64,000 nucleotides of DNA from Planctomycetota bacterium (GCA_022711465.1 JAKLEZ010000015.1:62001-126000); one strand, 5' to 3'. Shown: positions 1 to 10,000, numbered from the stretch's first letter. The notes: generated from the letters alone by a model not told the origin. Made by a program: numbers and translations.

Positions 1-115
1 CCGCATACCGCACGCCCTCAACCACTCGACCCCGGGCGCGAAAACCGGCTCGCCCCAGGGCGGTAATGCCCCCGACGACAAAACCCGCCCGAGGTTCGGT
101 CGCGGTGTCACTCAT
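1..115 (-). CDS. N-terminus of an unidentified protein, truncated by window edge
   Basis: An open frame starts with ATG at 115 and runs off the left edge (about 38 codons). Its start overlaps the stop of the STAS gene in an ATGA arrangement, so it should be translationally coupled and belong to the same operon. The visible N-terminus begins MSDTATEPRAGFVVGG and then becomes rich in Gly, Arg and Val. I do not recognise the family. From context (STAS antagonist plus anti-sigma kinase) a signalling or phosphatase role is possible, but nothing in the visible residues shows it. Confidence 0.5.
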   Translation of the reverse strand, partial: MSDTATEPRAGFVVGGITALGRAGFRARGRVVEGVRYA

Positions 116-459
116 GCGGCCAGAGCCTCCTCCTCGGTCTCGCAGATCTTGAAGAACTTGTCCAGCCGGGTGATTTCGAACACGCTGTACACCCGCTCAC
201 TCAGCCCGCATAGCACGAGCTTGCCGCCAAAACCCTTCACCCGGCGGAATATCTCCACCAGCGTGCCGATCCCCGACGAGTCCATGTAGCCCACCTCGCT
301 CAGGTTGATCACCAGCCGCTCGGGCCGCTGCTGACAAGCCCCGACCAGGGCCTTGTGAACCTCGGGCGTGTGGTGTAGATCCACCTCGCCAGACAGAACG
401 ACAATGGTCGCTCCGCCTTGCTGCCGTATCTCTCGCACCACGTTGCGCGCCTCCGCCAT
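112..459 (-). CDS. STAS-domain anti-sigma factor antagonist (SpoIIAA/RsbV type)
   Basis: A 115-residue single STAS domain. Partner-switching antagonists of this kind bind an RsbW/SpoIIAB-type kinase and are switched off when a serine is phosphorylated. The phospho-acceptor motif is visible as YMDSSGIGTLVE, preceded by a strand LVINLSEV; the N-terminal strand is ATIVVLSGEVDL. A longer frame begins at 513, but I chose ATG 459 because GGGAGAAG lies just upstream and because it falls one base after the stop of the kinase gene. The kinase next door is the obvious partner. The sigma factor or output enzyme is not identified in this window. Confidence 0.88.
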   Translation of the reverse strand: MAEARNVVREIRQQGGATIVVLSGEVDLHHTPEVHKALVGACQQRPERLVINLSEVGYMDSSGIGTLVEIFRRVKGFGGKLVLCGLSERVYSVFEITRLDKFFKICETEEEALAA

Positions 460-460
460 C

Positions 461-958
461 TCAGGACTTCTCCCTCGTGGGATCCGATCCGCCCACCCGG
501 GGCCCGGTACCACCCTCGCCCAGCATCTTCAACAGCCGCAAACGCATGCCCGCCGGTTCGCGCTTCGTGTATTCCACCTCGTCCATGACCGTCCGAATGA
601 TGTGCGTGCCCAGTCCGCCCGGCCGAACATCCCCCAGATCACGACCCATGATCGTGGCCGGATCCACCTGCGGGCAGCAATCGCAGATCGTCACCTCGAT
701 ACCACACCCCTCGCCCCGCCGGACCGGCTGAATGGTCACTTGAATGGGTCGCCCCGACTGCCCCCGATATCCGTGCCGGATCACGTTGGTCAGAGCCTCA
801 TCAATCGCCAGGGCAATGCCCGACAGCTGCGGCTCGACGAAGCCCACCGCCTGGGCCGCACCGAGCACCGCCACCCGGACACCGGCCAGATGCCGGGTGT
901 CGCTGGTGATCTCCAGCACGAGCGGCTGATCCACAGGCTGCGCCCCGCTCGTCCTCAT
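461..958 (-). CDS. RsbW/SpoIIAB-like serine kinase, anti-sigma factor
   Basis: A 165-residue GHKL-type ATPase (HATPase_c_2). The N box is seen in IALAIDEALTNVIRHGY and the G1 box region around DPATIMGRDLGDV, followed by RPGGLGTHIIRTVMDEVEY. Family members phosphorylate a STAS antagonist and sequester a partner such as a sigma factor or phosphatase. The start overlaps the stop of the upstream HEAT lipoprotein gene (ATGA), and its own stop lies one base before the STAS start, so the module is tightly coupled. The ECF sigma factor at 44320-44883 is not a typical RsbW client, so the target remains open. Confidence 0.88.
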   Translation of the reverse strand: MRTSGAQPVDQPLVLEITSDTRHLAGVRVAVLGAAQAVGFVEPQLSGIALAIDEALTNVIRHGYRGQSGRPIQVTIQPVRRGEGCGIEVTICDCCPQVDPATIMGRDLGDVRPGGLGTHIIRTVMDEVEYTKREPAGMRLRLLKMLGEGGTGPRVGGSDPTREKS

Positions 959-1338
959 CCACCCTCACCTCCCGCTCGCCCGGTGCCGACCTTCACCTGC
1001 TCGGCCAGGTACCGCCGCCATTCCTGCACCGCACGCCGCCGCTGGCTCCACCCCACCCGGTAATCATACCCCATCCGGGTGCCGGTCAGCCTCTCCAAAG
1101 CAAGGATCGCGTAGAACCGAACGCCTTCGTCAGGGTCCTCCAACCGATCCACGAGAATCCCGATCACGTCACGGTCGCCAGTCTCCGCGGCGCGGATGGC
1201 CGCCCGAGCCCGCTCGTCCGGACGCGGCGAATTCAACGCCCCAGGATAAGGCGTCCGCTCAGAACAGCCCCCTGCCCAAAGGCCAAGCCCAAAGGCCGCT
1301 CCCAGCATCAGTACCAGACATCGATGACCCGTGGACAT
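955..1338 (-). CDS. Small HEAT-repeat lipoprotein
   Basis: About 128 residues from ATG 1338. The N-terminus has a signal peptide ending in a lipobox-like LGLWAGGC, followed by a short Pro-rich linker and one HEAT-like helical pair (ERARAAIRAAETGDRD, then LEDPDEGVRFYAILALERL). The C-terminus ends in Gly-rich sequence. It is the first gene of the partner-switching operon and overlaps the kinase start by four bases. An envelope HEAT protein heading a kinase/STAS pair suggests an input or sensing role, but that is inference. A longer frame from 1428 lacks a signal peptide at its start and is less likely. Confidence 0.7.
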   Translation of the reverse strand: MSTGHRCLVLMLGAAFGLGLWAGGCSERTPYPGALNSPRPDERARAAIRAAETGDRDVIGILVDRLEDPDEGVRFYAILALERLTGTRMGYDYRVGWSQRRRAVQEWRRYLAEQVKVGTGRAGGEGG

Positions 1339-1471
1339 GCGTATTCTTCGCCATCCGACCGGCCGGACACCCCTCGGCCCGGCGCCCGACAGCTGGGGGC
1401 AAAAGCCGTCTGCACGCCGAACAGACAACCCCGGCGGGTCCGATTATAGGGACCAGACCAAATCGATGCCA

Positions 1472-3100
1472 TCAACGGCCGGAAGCCTCCGAAGCCGCCG
1501 GCCGGGAGCTCGCCCGGGTAATCAACGCCAGGGCCCGCCGCCGCTCCTCGGTCAGACGCGGAGCCGGGAGATGAGCCCGCATCGCTTCGTATGTGTCCAA
1601 GGCCTCCAGAGCCCGGGCTCCGTCACCCAGCGCCAGGTAGCTCTTGAGCAGAACCCAGTAGGGCTCCTCGACCGGCTTGAACCTCGGCCCATGGCTCGCC
1701 CGGCCGTTGAACCGCTCAATGCACTCCCGGGCCGCCTGAATCGCCTCCTCGTATCGCTCCGCCTCGTAAAGCGCCAGGGCGAGATTCCGGCGGCCCTGGA
1801 AGCTGTCCGGCTGGCGGAGGATCACCTCCCGGTTCATTGCCAGATCACTGGCAAAAACTGGGCAATACTGCCACGAAGATGGCAACAGGAGAAACGCCAG
1901 GGATATCCCGAGCCCGCAACCCGCCACCCCCAGACGGGCCAGGGCCACCCCCACAACCACCGCCGCAAAGACGCTCGGCAAGTACAACCATCGCTCCGCA
2001 TACCACCACATGGTCACCGCCAACGCCTGCGCCGGAATCAGCATCATCACAAGCCCCCCGAGTACCATCGTGCCCGCCAGCCAGCCCCGCCGCCAGCACA
2101 GACCCACCAGGACCACGCCGCCAACCACCAGGACCATCCCGCCCACCACATCGGCAGCCAAACCCCCCGCCGGCATCGTCGCCGGAACCGACCACACCGG
2201 ACACAGGGCCGCCGGCCAGCACAGCACACGCAGCGTGATCCAGCCCAACCGAAAAGGGGTCAGAAGCCTTTCCGCCGCGGTCGCCTCAGCCATCGGCACT
2301 TCCCACGCCCGTACCTGGGTCATGTCACCCACGTACGTCCACCCGAAAACGTTGTACCGGAGAAGAAAGAACCCCGCCAACGCCAGGACCAGGCCGACAT
2401 GGGCCGGAGCCAGCGCGCCGTTCAGCCACAACCGCCAGCCCGGCCTCGGGCCCGCCGACATCCGCCGCCAACGCCACAGGTCAATCGAAAACAACACCGG
2501 CCAGATCAATGCAGCATGCTCCTTGCTCATCACCGCGGCCAGCAGCAACACCGCGTTCACCAGGTGCCATCGCCAGGACCGCCCCGCGCCCGGCGGCCTC
2601 AAATACCGGAACACCAGCCAAACCACCAGGCAGCCCGCCAGAACCTCCGCCCGGCCATAGCAGGTAACCACCGCCTCAGTGTGCACCGGGTGAACCGCAA
2701 ACAGCGACCCCGAAATCCACCCCGCCGCCGAACTCCCCGTCAGCCGCCACCCGACCAATACCACACCCAGCGCGGCCAACGCGTGCAGCCCAAGATTCGT
2801 CAGCCGGAAAGACCGCGGGTCAAGCTCCGTACCACCACCGGCCAGCACCGCGTTCGCCCGATAACTCCACATCGTCAACGGACGATACAGCTTGTCCAAC
2901 GACGAGCCACGCGGCCACCAGGGCTCCACCCAGAAACGCCACCACGACCCCGCCTCAGTCACCAGCGGATTCTTCGCGACCAGCGGCACGTCATCGTACA
3001 TGAAACCGTTGGACAGCGACGGCCAGAACGCCACCACCGCCAAGATAACCGAGAACCCGCCGGCTAGACCAAGCGACCATCGACCCGAAAACACCGTCAT
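1472..3100 (-). CDS. TMTC-like polytopic glycosyltransferase with C-terminal TPR
   Basis: A 542-residue membrane protein from ATG 3100. It has about ten hydrophobic segments, an early acidic loop NGFMYDDVPLVAKNPLV and the motif FAVHPVHTEAVVTCYGRAEV, which is characteristic of TMTC/DUF1736 proteins (GT-C fold, O-mannosyltransferase-like, using lipid-linked sugar donors). The C-terminal 130 residues are soluble and TPR-like (GRRNLALALYEAERYEEAI). The loop DD pair fits the acidic catalytic residues of GT-C enzymes. No good Shine-Dalgarno sequence precedes the start, and a longer frame from 3244 would add a poorly conserved leader. It stands alone between the HEAT operon and gpsA. The acceptor is unknown. 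Confidence 0.8.
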   Translation of the reverse strand: MTVFSGRWSLGLAGGFSVILAVVAFWPSLSNGFMYDDVPLVAKNPLVTEAGSWWRFWVEPWWPRGSSLDKLYRPLTMWSYRANAVLAGGGTELDPRSFRLTNLGLHALAALGVVLVGWRLTGSSAAGWISGSLFAVHPVHTEAVVTCYGRAEVLAGCLVVWLVFRYLRPPGAGRSWRWHLVNAVLLLAAVMSKEHAALIWPVLFSIDLWRWRRMSAGPRPGWRLWLNGALAPAHVGLVLALAGFFLLRYNVFGWTYVGDMTQVRAWEVPMAEATAAERLLTPFRLGWITLRVLCWPAALCPVWSVPATMPAGGLAADVVGGMVLVVGGVVLVGLCWRRGWLAGTMVLGGLVMMLIPAQALAVTMWWYAERWLYLPSVFAAVVVGVALARLGVAGCGLGISLAFLLLPSSWQYCPVFASDLAMNREVILRQPDSFQGRRNLALALYEAERYEEAIQAARECIERFNGRASHGPRFKPVEEPYWVLLKSYLALGDGARALEALDTYEAMRAHLPAPRLTEERRRALALITRASSRPAASEASGR

Positions 3101-3481
3101 ACCACAGGTATCGCGGTTGCCGGGCCGCAGGTCAAGGGGCCACATCGTCAGGAGCCCACCACACACCCCAGCCCAAAGGCCCACACCCGCTCGATGACCA
3201 CTCCACCCCTTGGTACAGGAAAGGGCACCTCCCAACGGCCGCACCCGGCGCCAACAACGCGGCAGTCAGCAAAACCTGGACCGCAATGACGCGGCGGCCA
3301 ACGACGTCGCCGGCTGAAACCCGACCGGCAAATCGGCCACCACCGTTCCTGCCTCCTGACCGTGGCGATTCATGCCTCCCGCCTGCTCCAGTCGGTCACG
3401 ACAGTGCGTTTGCACCCACTGGAACCGTCATATAAGGTATGGCCCGGTCTGAAGGTGAGCGGCGGCCGCAGGATTCACGGC
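3101..3481. other. Divergent intergenic region between the TMTC-like gene and gpsA
   Basis: 381 bases without a convincing gene. The only structure I see is a possible plus-strand promoter at 3410-3438 (separate entry). Short open frames here on either strand have no start context and no recognisable product. Confidence 0.5.
3410..3438 (+). promoter_or_regulatory. Possible sigma70-type promoter for gpsA
   Basis: TTGCAC at 3410-3415 is followed after 17 bases by TAAGGT at 3433-3438; an overlapping TATAAG at 3431 has a 15-base spacer. It lies about 45 bases before the gpsA start, giving a short ordinary leader. Confidence 0.35.
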
Positions 3482-4456
3482 ATGAGCGTGGTCATCATCG
3501 GTTCGGGCAACTGGGGCACAACGCTGGCAGGGTTGGTGAACCCGCGGCAGACAGTGCGACTGTGGTGCAAATCGCCCGACCTGATCGAGCCGGCCCTGAC
3601 ATCACTCAAACACACCCGCGGCGGCGACCGGAACGGTATCATCACCGAGATGGCATTCTCCTCGCCGCTGAACCCGGAGGACGTGGCCCTGATCGTGATA
3701 CCCTCGGCCGCGGTCGGCGACGTCGCCCGCCAGATCCGCGAGCGATGCCACCCGCCCTACCCGGCCATCGTCACCGCATCCAAGGGCCTCGAGCGAGCGA
3801 CCTTCCGGACCATGAGCCAGGTCATCTCCGCCGTCCTCCCCGAGGCCACCGTGGCAGTCCTGTCGGGGCCAACCATCGCTCGCGAAATCGCCGAGGGCCG
3901 ACCGGCCAAGCTGGTACTCGGCTGCGAGGACGTCCACGTCCTCCTCCAGATCGCCCATCACCTGCGCAGCGACCGGCTCCACCTGGACATGACCCGCGAT
4001 AAGGTCGACGTCGAACTCTGCGCGGCCATGAAGGGCGTCTTCGCGATCGGATCAGGCGTCATCGCCGGGCGAAAGCTCGGAGCAAACACCATCGGCCTGC
4101 TCCTGACCTACGGACTCAAGGAGATCGCCGGACTGGCCGGCTTCCTGAAGATATCCACCGACCATGTGTTCGGCGTCGCCGGCTTGGGCGACTTGGTGGC
4201 CACCTGCTTCAGCCCCGACAGCCGCAACTACCGCCTCGGCGAACTGCTCGCCCGCGGCGCACCCCTCAAGGAGGCCTTGGCCAGAGTCAATATGGTCGTC
4301 GAAGGAGCAATGACCGCGACGGCTGTGTCCGAAATGGCCGCCCTGCGTCTGCAGGTGCCACTCTTCTCGGCTATCGCCCGGATCGTCGAGCAACCGTGCG
4401 AGGCGGCATTCGAACAGTTCGAACGCATTCTTCTCGATTACCCCGGTGGGCAATGA
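3482..4456 (+). CDS. gpsA: Glycerol-3-phosphate dehydrogenase [NAD(P)+]
   Basis: Reduces dihydroxyacetone phosphate to sn-glycerol 3-phosphate for phospholipid synthesis. The 324-residue protein begins directly with the Rossmann motif MSVVIIGSGNWGTTLAG, which fixes the start at ATG 3482 (AGGA 8 bases upstream) and excludes a longer frame from 3362. Other family signatures are IVTASKGLE, SGPTIAREIAEGRPAK, ELCAAMKGVFAIGSG and GVAGLGDLVATCFSPDSRNY. Length is normal for the family. Its stop overlaps the next start (ATGA), so it is coupled to a nucleotidyltransferase; this may tie G3P supply to an activated head group or a CDP-linked polyol. Confidence 0.95.
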   Translation: MSVVIIGSGNWGTTLAGLVNPRQTVRLWCKSPDLIEPALTSLKHTRGGDRNGIITEMAFSSPLNPEDVALIVIPSAAVGDVARQIRERCHPPYPAIVTASKGLERATFRTMSQVISAVLPEATVAVLSGPTIAREIAEGRPAKLVLGCEDVHVLLQIAHHLRSDRLHLDMTRDKVDVELCAAMKGVFAIGSGVIAGRKLGANTIGLLLTYGLKEIAGLAGFLKISTDHVFGVAGLGDLVATCFSPDSRNYRLGELLARGAPLKEALARVNMVVEGAMTATAVSEMAALRLQVPLFSAIARIVEQPCEAAFEQFERILLDYPGGQ

Positions 4457-5187
4457 AGGCAATCATCCTCGCGGCCGGCATCGGAAGGCGCCTCGGCCTC
4501 AACTACCCCAAGTGCATGGCCGACGTCGGCGGCACCAGCATCATTCGCCGCCAGGTGGCTTCGCTCTCCGCGGCCGGCATCAGTGAATTCGTCGTCGTCC
4601 TCGGCTTCGAACGCGGCCAGCTCCAGGCCCACCTGGCCGATCTGCCCGGACAGTTCACCTTCGTGGTCAACGAACGCTTCGCCGAAACCAATACCCTCTA
4701 CTCGCTCTACCTCGCGAGGCACCACATCACCGGCTCCTTCTACTACGCCAACGCGGATGTGGTCTTCGACCGGCGGCTGGCCCTCCGCCTGCACGCGGAA
4801 CCCACCTCAACCGCATTCGCCGTCCGGTTCGGATCCTGCGGGCTGGAAGATGTCAAGGTCATGGTCAAGGGCCGGCGAATCACGCGAATCGGCAAGCAGC
4901 TGAACCCCGCCGCCTGCCAGGGCGAGTTCGTCGGCGTGGCCCGATTCGGACCCGATCTGGCCCCCGCCTTCGTCGAGACCCTGACCACCGCCGTCGAGGG
5001 CGGACACGTCCAGGCACTCAAGGCGTACTTCGAAGAAGCAGTCAATGCCCTCTGCGGGCGGTGGAACATGACCCCGGTCGATATCGGCGACCTGCCTTGC
5101 TGCGAAATCGACTTCCCGGCCGACTTGGCCCTCGCCAGAAACAGCGTCGCCCCACTGCTCCGCGATCAGCCGGAACAGGCCCCGTGA
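4453..5187 (+). CDS. NTP-transferase family (phosphocholine cytidylyltransferase/LicC-like)
   Basis: A 244-residue single-domain nucleotidyltransferase starting with the nucleotide-binding signature MKAIILAAGIGRRLGLNYPK. Downstream, FVVNERFAETNTLYSLYLAR and YYANADVVFDRRLA match the LicC/HddC-like subgroup that activates phosphocholine or small phospho-polyols with CTP. Specificity cannot be read from sequence. It shares four bases with gpsA (ATGA), so the two proteins are probably made together. An alternative is a sugar-1-phosphate nucleotidyltransferase. A 7-bp hairpin at 5214-5233 follows the gene. Confidence 0.85.
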   Translation: MKAIILAAGIGRRLGLNYPKCMADVGGTSIIRRQVASLSAAGISEFVVVLGFERGQLQAHLADLPGQFTFVVNERFAETNTLYSLYLARHHITGSFYYANADVVFDRRLALRLHAEPTSTAFAVRFGSCGLEDVKVMVKGRRITRIGKQLNPAACQGEFVGVARFGPDLAPAFVETLTTAVEGGHVQALKAYFEEAVNALCGRWNMTPVDIGDLPCCEIDFPADLALARNSVAPLLRDQPEQAP

Positions 5188-5213
5188 CCAGGCCTCTTCG
5201 CCCCGGACATCGC

Positions 5214-5233
5214 GGCCGGCGCCGATGCCGGCC
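5214..5233 (+). terminator. Small GC hairpin after the nucleotidyltransferase gene
   Basis: Perfect 7-bp inverted repeat GGCCGGC/GCCGGCC with a 6-base loop, 26 bases after the stop at 5187 and in the convergent gap before 5384. There is no T-run, so it is at best a weak terminator. Confidence 0.25.
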
Positions 5234-5383
5234 AGCAACCCATCACCCCAAGATCCGGATCGGCCCACCACCCGCTCAAACCCGTGCCGTCCTTGAACAC
5301 GCCCTCATCCCCGGAATGATGCCATGCCCAGCGCAAACGCCCACCACGCCGCCGCTCGTCTGATACAACGACCCCGGTGCACT

Positions 5384-6655
5384 TCACTGCGGCCGCCAGA
5401 CCGGCGTCTCGTCATCCGCCGCATCGTCGGTGAGTTGAACCCGCAGGTACTGCCCGCGGGTCATGAAGGTGTCCACCACCCAGATGTCGCGGTTGAGACC
5501 GGTCTCGTTGGAGCCGTAGGCGATGTGCTGGCCGTCCGCCGACCACGTCGGCGCGGAGTCATTGTCACTGTCCGTGGGAAGGATGGGATCGACCACCCCA
5601 CCGTCAAGATCGACCACGAAGATCCTCGGGTCAGCCCCGCCGGCGATCTTCGTCCCGTCCGGCGAGACATCACTCCACGTATCACAATCCCCACCCACAC
5701 CCGAGTTGACCCCGATTCCTCGAAGATCGGCGTTGGGATCTGTGGCCCTGAACTCGGCAATATTCCATGCTCGTTGTGTCGGCGTCGGCCCCGGAATGAC
5801 CCAGTAGGAGACGTAGATCTTGCTGCCATCCGGCGACCAGGCCGGCCGACTGTCGCCCAGGTGCACCTCATCCATGGGCCACGCGGTCGCCGAGTACGTG
5901 TAACGCAGCATCTGGTCGTTCTTCATCCGCGTGATCGACCCGCCGTTGATGGTTGCCACGTAGAGGATACGCTCCTCCGCCTCACCCTCGCGGCGAATGA
6001 AGGCGATCTTCGTCCCGTCGGGCGAAACGCTCGGGTAACGGTCATCGGCCGAATCGGCAATCACCGGAGTGCCGCCGCCGGCGTCGACGGGCATGGTGTA
6101 GATGTCGTAGTTGCCTGACCGGTTGGAGGCGAAGACGATCGTGTTGCCGTCGGGGGCGTAGAAGGGCGCGATATCATCGGCCGTGCTGTCGGTCAATCGG
6201 CGAACGGACTTGTCGTTCACGTTCATGGCGTAGATGTTCCAATTGCCGTCACGATGGCTGGCGAACGCGATCTCCCCGGTCAAGCCCGTTCCCTGGGGAA
6301 TGGTCGTCATGACCGTGACGGTCGTGGTGCCCAGGTTGGTCACCACTTGGATCGGTTCCGAGTACTCCCCGGGGGCCATCGACTCACGATCGATATGCAC
6401 CTTGACACGCCCGTTGCCAGTGCCACTTGTGGGTTCCATCAGAATCCAGCTCGCAGCCGCACTGACCGACCATGACGCGAGCGATCCTTCGTTCGCCTCG
6501 ATCGTCAGGTAGATTTCCTCCCCGGGAACCAGGAATTCGATCGGATTCGGAAACGCCGAGAAACTGGAGGGAAACGGAGTACTGGTCCCGCAGGTCACCC
6601 CCCCAACCAGACACACCAACGTCACAATGCAAACCAGAAGCACGCGAGTCATCAT
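5384..6655 (-). CDS. Exported TolB-like beta-propeller protein with N-terminal Ig/BACON-like domain
   Basis: About 424 residues. ATG 6655 is preceded by a strong GAGGAGGAG site. A signal peptide (LLVCIVTLVCLVGGVTC) ends in a poor lipobox, so lipidation is uncertain. Residues 30-125 look like a BACON/Ig-type beta-sandwich (WSVSAAASWILMEPTSGTG). The rest is made of TolB/WD40-like blades with repeated phrases such as GEIAFASHRDGNWNIYAM, NTIVFASNRSGNYDIYTM and SPDGTKIAFIRREGEA, which also occur in TolB and oligopeptidase propellers. No catalytic domain is attached, so a binding or scaffolding role in the periplasm or at the cell surface is likely. Confidence 0.8.
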   Translation of the reverse strand: MMTRVLLVCIVTLVCLVGGVTCGTSTPFPSSFSAFPNPIEFLVPGEEIYLTIEANEGSLASWSVSAAASWILMEPTSGTGNGRVKVHIDRESMAPGEYSEPIQVVTNLGTTTVTVMTTIPQGTGLTGEIAFASHRDGNWNIYAMNVNDKSVRRLTDSTADDIAPFYAPDGNTIVFASNRSGNYDIYTMPVDAGGGTPVIADSADDRYPSVSPDGTKIAFIRREGEAEERILYVATINGGSITRMKNDQMLRYTYSATAWPMDEVHLGDSRPAWSPDGSKIYVSYWVIPGPTPTQRAWNIAEFRATDPNADLRGIGVNSGVGGDCDTWSDVSPDGTKIAGGADPRIFVVDLDGGVVDPILPTDSDNDSAPTWSADGQHIAYGSNETGLNRDIWVVDTFMTRGQYLRVQLTDDAADDETPVWRPQ

Positions 6656-7086
6656 GAAACGCTCCTCCTCGACCTCACGGGGTAATCTGACTCCGGCGCA
6701 CGAATCAGTGCGCGCCGGTCCTCTCGCCTCAGGCCCTTGGCGCTCTTCGATGTGTGAACTTCTCGAGGGAAAACCCTCTCGATACTTGTACCAGCCATAA
6801 ATACCCCCTCGCCTCCCGGGCTGGAATTCCCGGTCAGCACAACCGGCTCGCCTGCACCATTGTACAAGCCGGTTGACCCACTCAGGATACATCACGCCGC
6901 TCGCTACCCCAGCTGAACGGCGGGGCCTCGCCAACATCATGACCGCTTGAAGCCCCACCTTCGTGGCCCACGCTCGGGATGAAGACCGCGGATGGCCAAA
7001 TCGCTGAGAGCCCAGACCCTCGACAAGGTGATCGGCCCAAGGTGATTGCAGACCTCAAAACGCTAACCGGATGCCCCGCGAAACCG
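6656..7086. other. Intergenic region upstream of the TolB-like gene
   Basis: 431 bases between two minus-strand genes. A minus-strand TACAAT (6859-6864) could be a -10 element about 200 bases before the TolB-like start, but I see no matching -35. A short imperfect hairpin (GCGCAC/GTGCGC, 6696-6713) lies in the leader. No convincing gene. Confidence 0.4.
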
Positions 7087-10000
7087 TTACCTCACGAAGA
7101 GCACCACGTCGTCAGAAATCAGGCCCGCACGGTTCACCGGAACGATGATGTCCATGAAACCGTTCAGATCCACGTCCATGAAACCGGCCGTCCCCAACTG
7201 GCCCGCCGGATCGGTCGTGAACAGGGGCGAGCCCAGCCAGGTCGATCGCGGATCCACCAGCTGCGTGTACATGAAGGCCACGCCACCTTTCGCCTCGTCG
7301 TCCGAGGTCAGGAACACGTCCAGACGCCCGTCGCCATCCATGTCGACGAGATGAGCCTGGTTGATCGATCCGCTACCGGCCGCACCGTCCACGTCAATGT
7401 CCGATATCTGGCCAATCGTGTACGTCGTCCAAGGCACCTGCGTCGAGCCGGGCAGAAGACTCAGCGGTCCCGGGTTCTTCAGCCACTGGGCCGCACCGTA
7501 GGTCGCACTCGCGGCCAGCAGATCGGGGCTCCCGTCGCCGTCGATGTCGCCCACCGCAATGCAGTCGCCACCGTCCTGTTGCTGCCCGATCAGCCGGCGC
7601 TGCCACAGGCTGGCCGTCACTGAGGTGTACAAAACAATCCGATCACTGGTCAAACCGTCGGCATTCAACGGGGCCACAAAGTCGATCCGCCCGTCGCGGG
7701 TGAAGTCGGCAAAAGCCGTCTGCCCAATCACCGCCACCGGATCCGTCGCGGTGATGAAAAACGAATCCCAGGCGTGCTGAACGTTGGCCTGGCGGCGGAA
7801 ACCGTAGCCCAGGCCGCTGGCAGTCACGAAACCGTCCAGCGTCGCGTTGTTGTCCAGATCAACCAGCTGAATCTGATTCAGCGTGCCCGCCGCCAATGCC
7901 CCAATCGTGTAAACCTGCCACGGAACCTGCGGGGCATCAAACGCCACCGCGGCAGTACCCGGATTCTTGAACCACTGGGTCAGTCGGTCCGCGGCACTGG
8001 CCACGGCCACGTCCGGGTTCCCGTCCGCATCAATGTCCCCCGCCGCAACCAGGTTCGCCCCGCCCTGCTGCTGGCCGATCAACCGGCGATACCACAGGCT
8101 CGCCGCCACCGATTTGTAGAGCACAAACCGGTCATCAACCAAACCGTCACGGTTGAACGGGGCAACAACGTCTACCTTCCCGTCACCGTCAAAATCGGCA
8201 AAACTGGCCCCGCCAATCGTGGCCACAGGATCAGATCGGAAGATCGGGAACGCGTCCCAGACATGCTCAATGTCCGTCTGCCGCCGGAAGCCGTAACCCA
8301 CACCGCTGGCGGTGACAAAGCAATCCAAGGTCCCATTGTTGTCCAGATCCACCAGCCGGACCTGGTTGATGTCACCCTCATCAAGCGTCCCGATGTTGAA
8401 AACGTACCAGGGAACCTGAGCCGTGCCGGGAGCCAGAGCCGTCGGGCCGGGGTTGACGAACCACTGAGTGAGCTTGTCCGCAGCACTGGCCGCGGCCACG
8501 TCCACGCTGCCGTCGCCGTTAATGTCCCCCAGCGCGATCGCGTCCGCCCCACCCTCCTGCTGGGCAATCATCTTCTCCGTCCAGACCGCCATGTTGCCGG
8601 TGTTCTGAAGCCAGCTGATGTTGTGGCTCTTCGCCGTCGGCGAGGTGACCACCACGTCAATGTCATCATCCAAGTCCACATCCGTCGAGAACACCTGGTT
8701 CAGATCGACGGTCGTGGCGTAAATGCTCGTCCGAGTCCAGTTGGCCGGATCCGCCGAGGACTGCCCGAGCCTCCCGGGATTCAGGAAGAGCTTCACAAAC
8801 CGCCGCGGAATGCTCGGGTCACCCGGGTCGTTCGGCTCGTTCGAGGTCAGGGCAATGTCCGACCGCCCGTCCTGATCGAAGTCCGCAACCGTCAGGCTCA
8901 GGGGCCCGGCCGTGTTTCCGGGTAGCATCATGTCAGTGCCGGCCGCAGGTGGCTCAACCGGCGAGGCCCGCCAGTTGCTGTCCGCGGCATCCACCTGGAA
9001 CCAATCGTTGGGATCCGTCGGGTCCGCTCCCTGCAACAACAGAACCAACGCCCCGACCTTCTGAGCCTTCCAGGCCTCCGGCGGGGTGTAACTGGTGTCG
9101 TTGACCAGCACGGCAATGTCCATCCTCCCGTTCATGTCGAAATCGCCAAGACCGAGATCGACCGACTTGGCCAAGGGAGCACCACCGGCAATCGACAACG
9201 TGTCGAACTTGCCGGTCAGGGCATTGCGCAGATGCAGCTGCACGGGCTGCGATTCGTCCGAAACGGAAACGATGTCCAGCAGCCCGTCGGCATTCACATC
9301 GCCCAGGACGGTGGTCTTGGCCCCTGCCGTGACTTCAAGCAACGGGTCGATCAGATCGGGAACAAACGTCGGAATCGGATTGGGGGCCCCCGTGTCCAGC
9401 TGAACCAGAGGGTTCTGCAGCCAGCGCACATTGAAGCTCTGGGCCGTCGGCGCCCCGAGCACCACATCCAGATCACCGTCACCATCCACGTCGGCCAGGT
9501 CCATCTTGGACAGGGCCGGCAGATCGTGCTCGATCCACGTTCGCGTCCAGGCCGTCTGGTCGGCGGCACCGGCCGGCCCCGGATTCGTGAACAAGTAGGC
9601 CGCGTTCAGCTCGTTGCCCGGATTCTCGTTGGAGAGAACCACAATGTCCGGCCCGTTGGCCCCATCCATGTCGCCAACCACCACATCCGTGGCTTCCGCC
9701 CCAAGAATGAAAGTGGCCGAAGGACTCCCCGTGGTCCGCGGTACCTGCGTCCAGTCCGCCGGAACACTCGGGTCAGCCCCCTGAATGAGCAGCACCAACG
9801 CACCCCGGTTGTCCGTGCAATCGGCCGGATCCGTGGTCCCGGGTCCGCCGCAACCACCTGATCCGGTACTCTGCACCAGCACAATCAGATCCTGCTTGTC
9901 GTCACCGTTCAGGTCCGCCATCCGGATCACGCTCGGCTTGGCCAGCAGCGAACCACCCGCGATCGTCACCGTCTCGAACGTGGAAGTCAGCGGGTCGCGC

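Noticed and set aside
1331..3067. 578-residue plus-strand open frame
   Set aside because: It lies antisense to the TMTC-like gene, is very rich in Pro, Arg and Gln, and has no recognisable domain. High GC makes such antisense frames common.
6652..6867. 71-codon minus-strand frame upstream of the TolB-like gene
   Set aside because: Low-information sequence in the leader region; no start context and no family resemblance.
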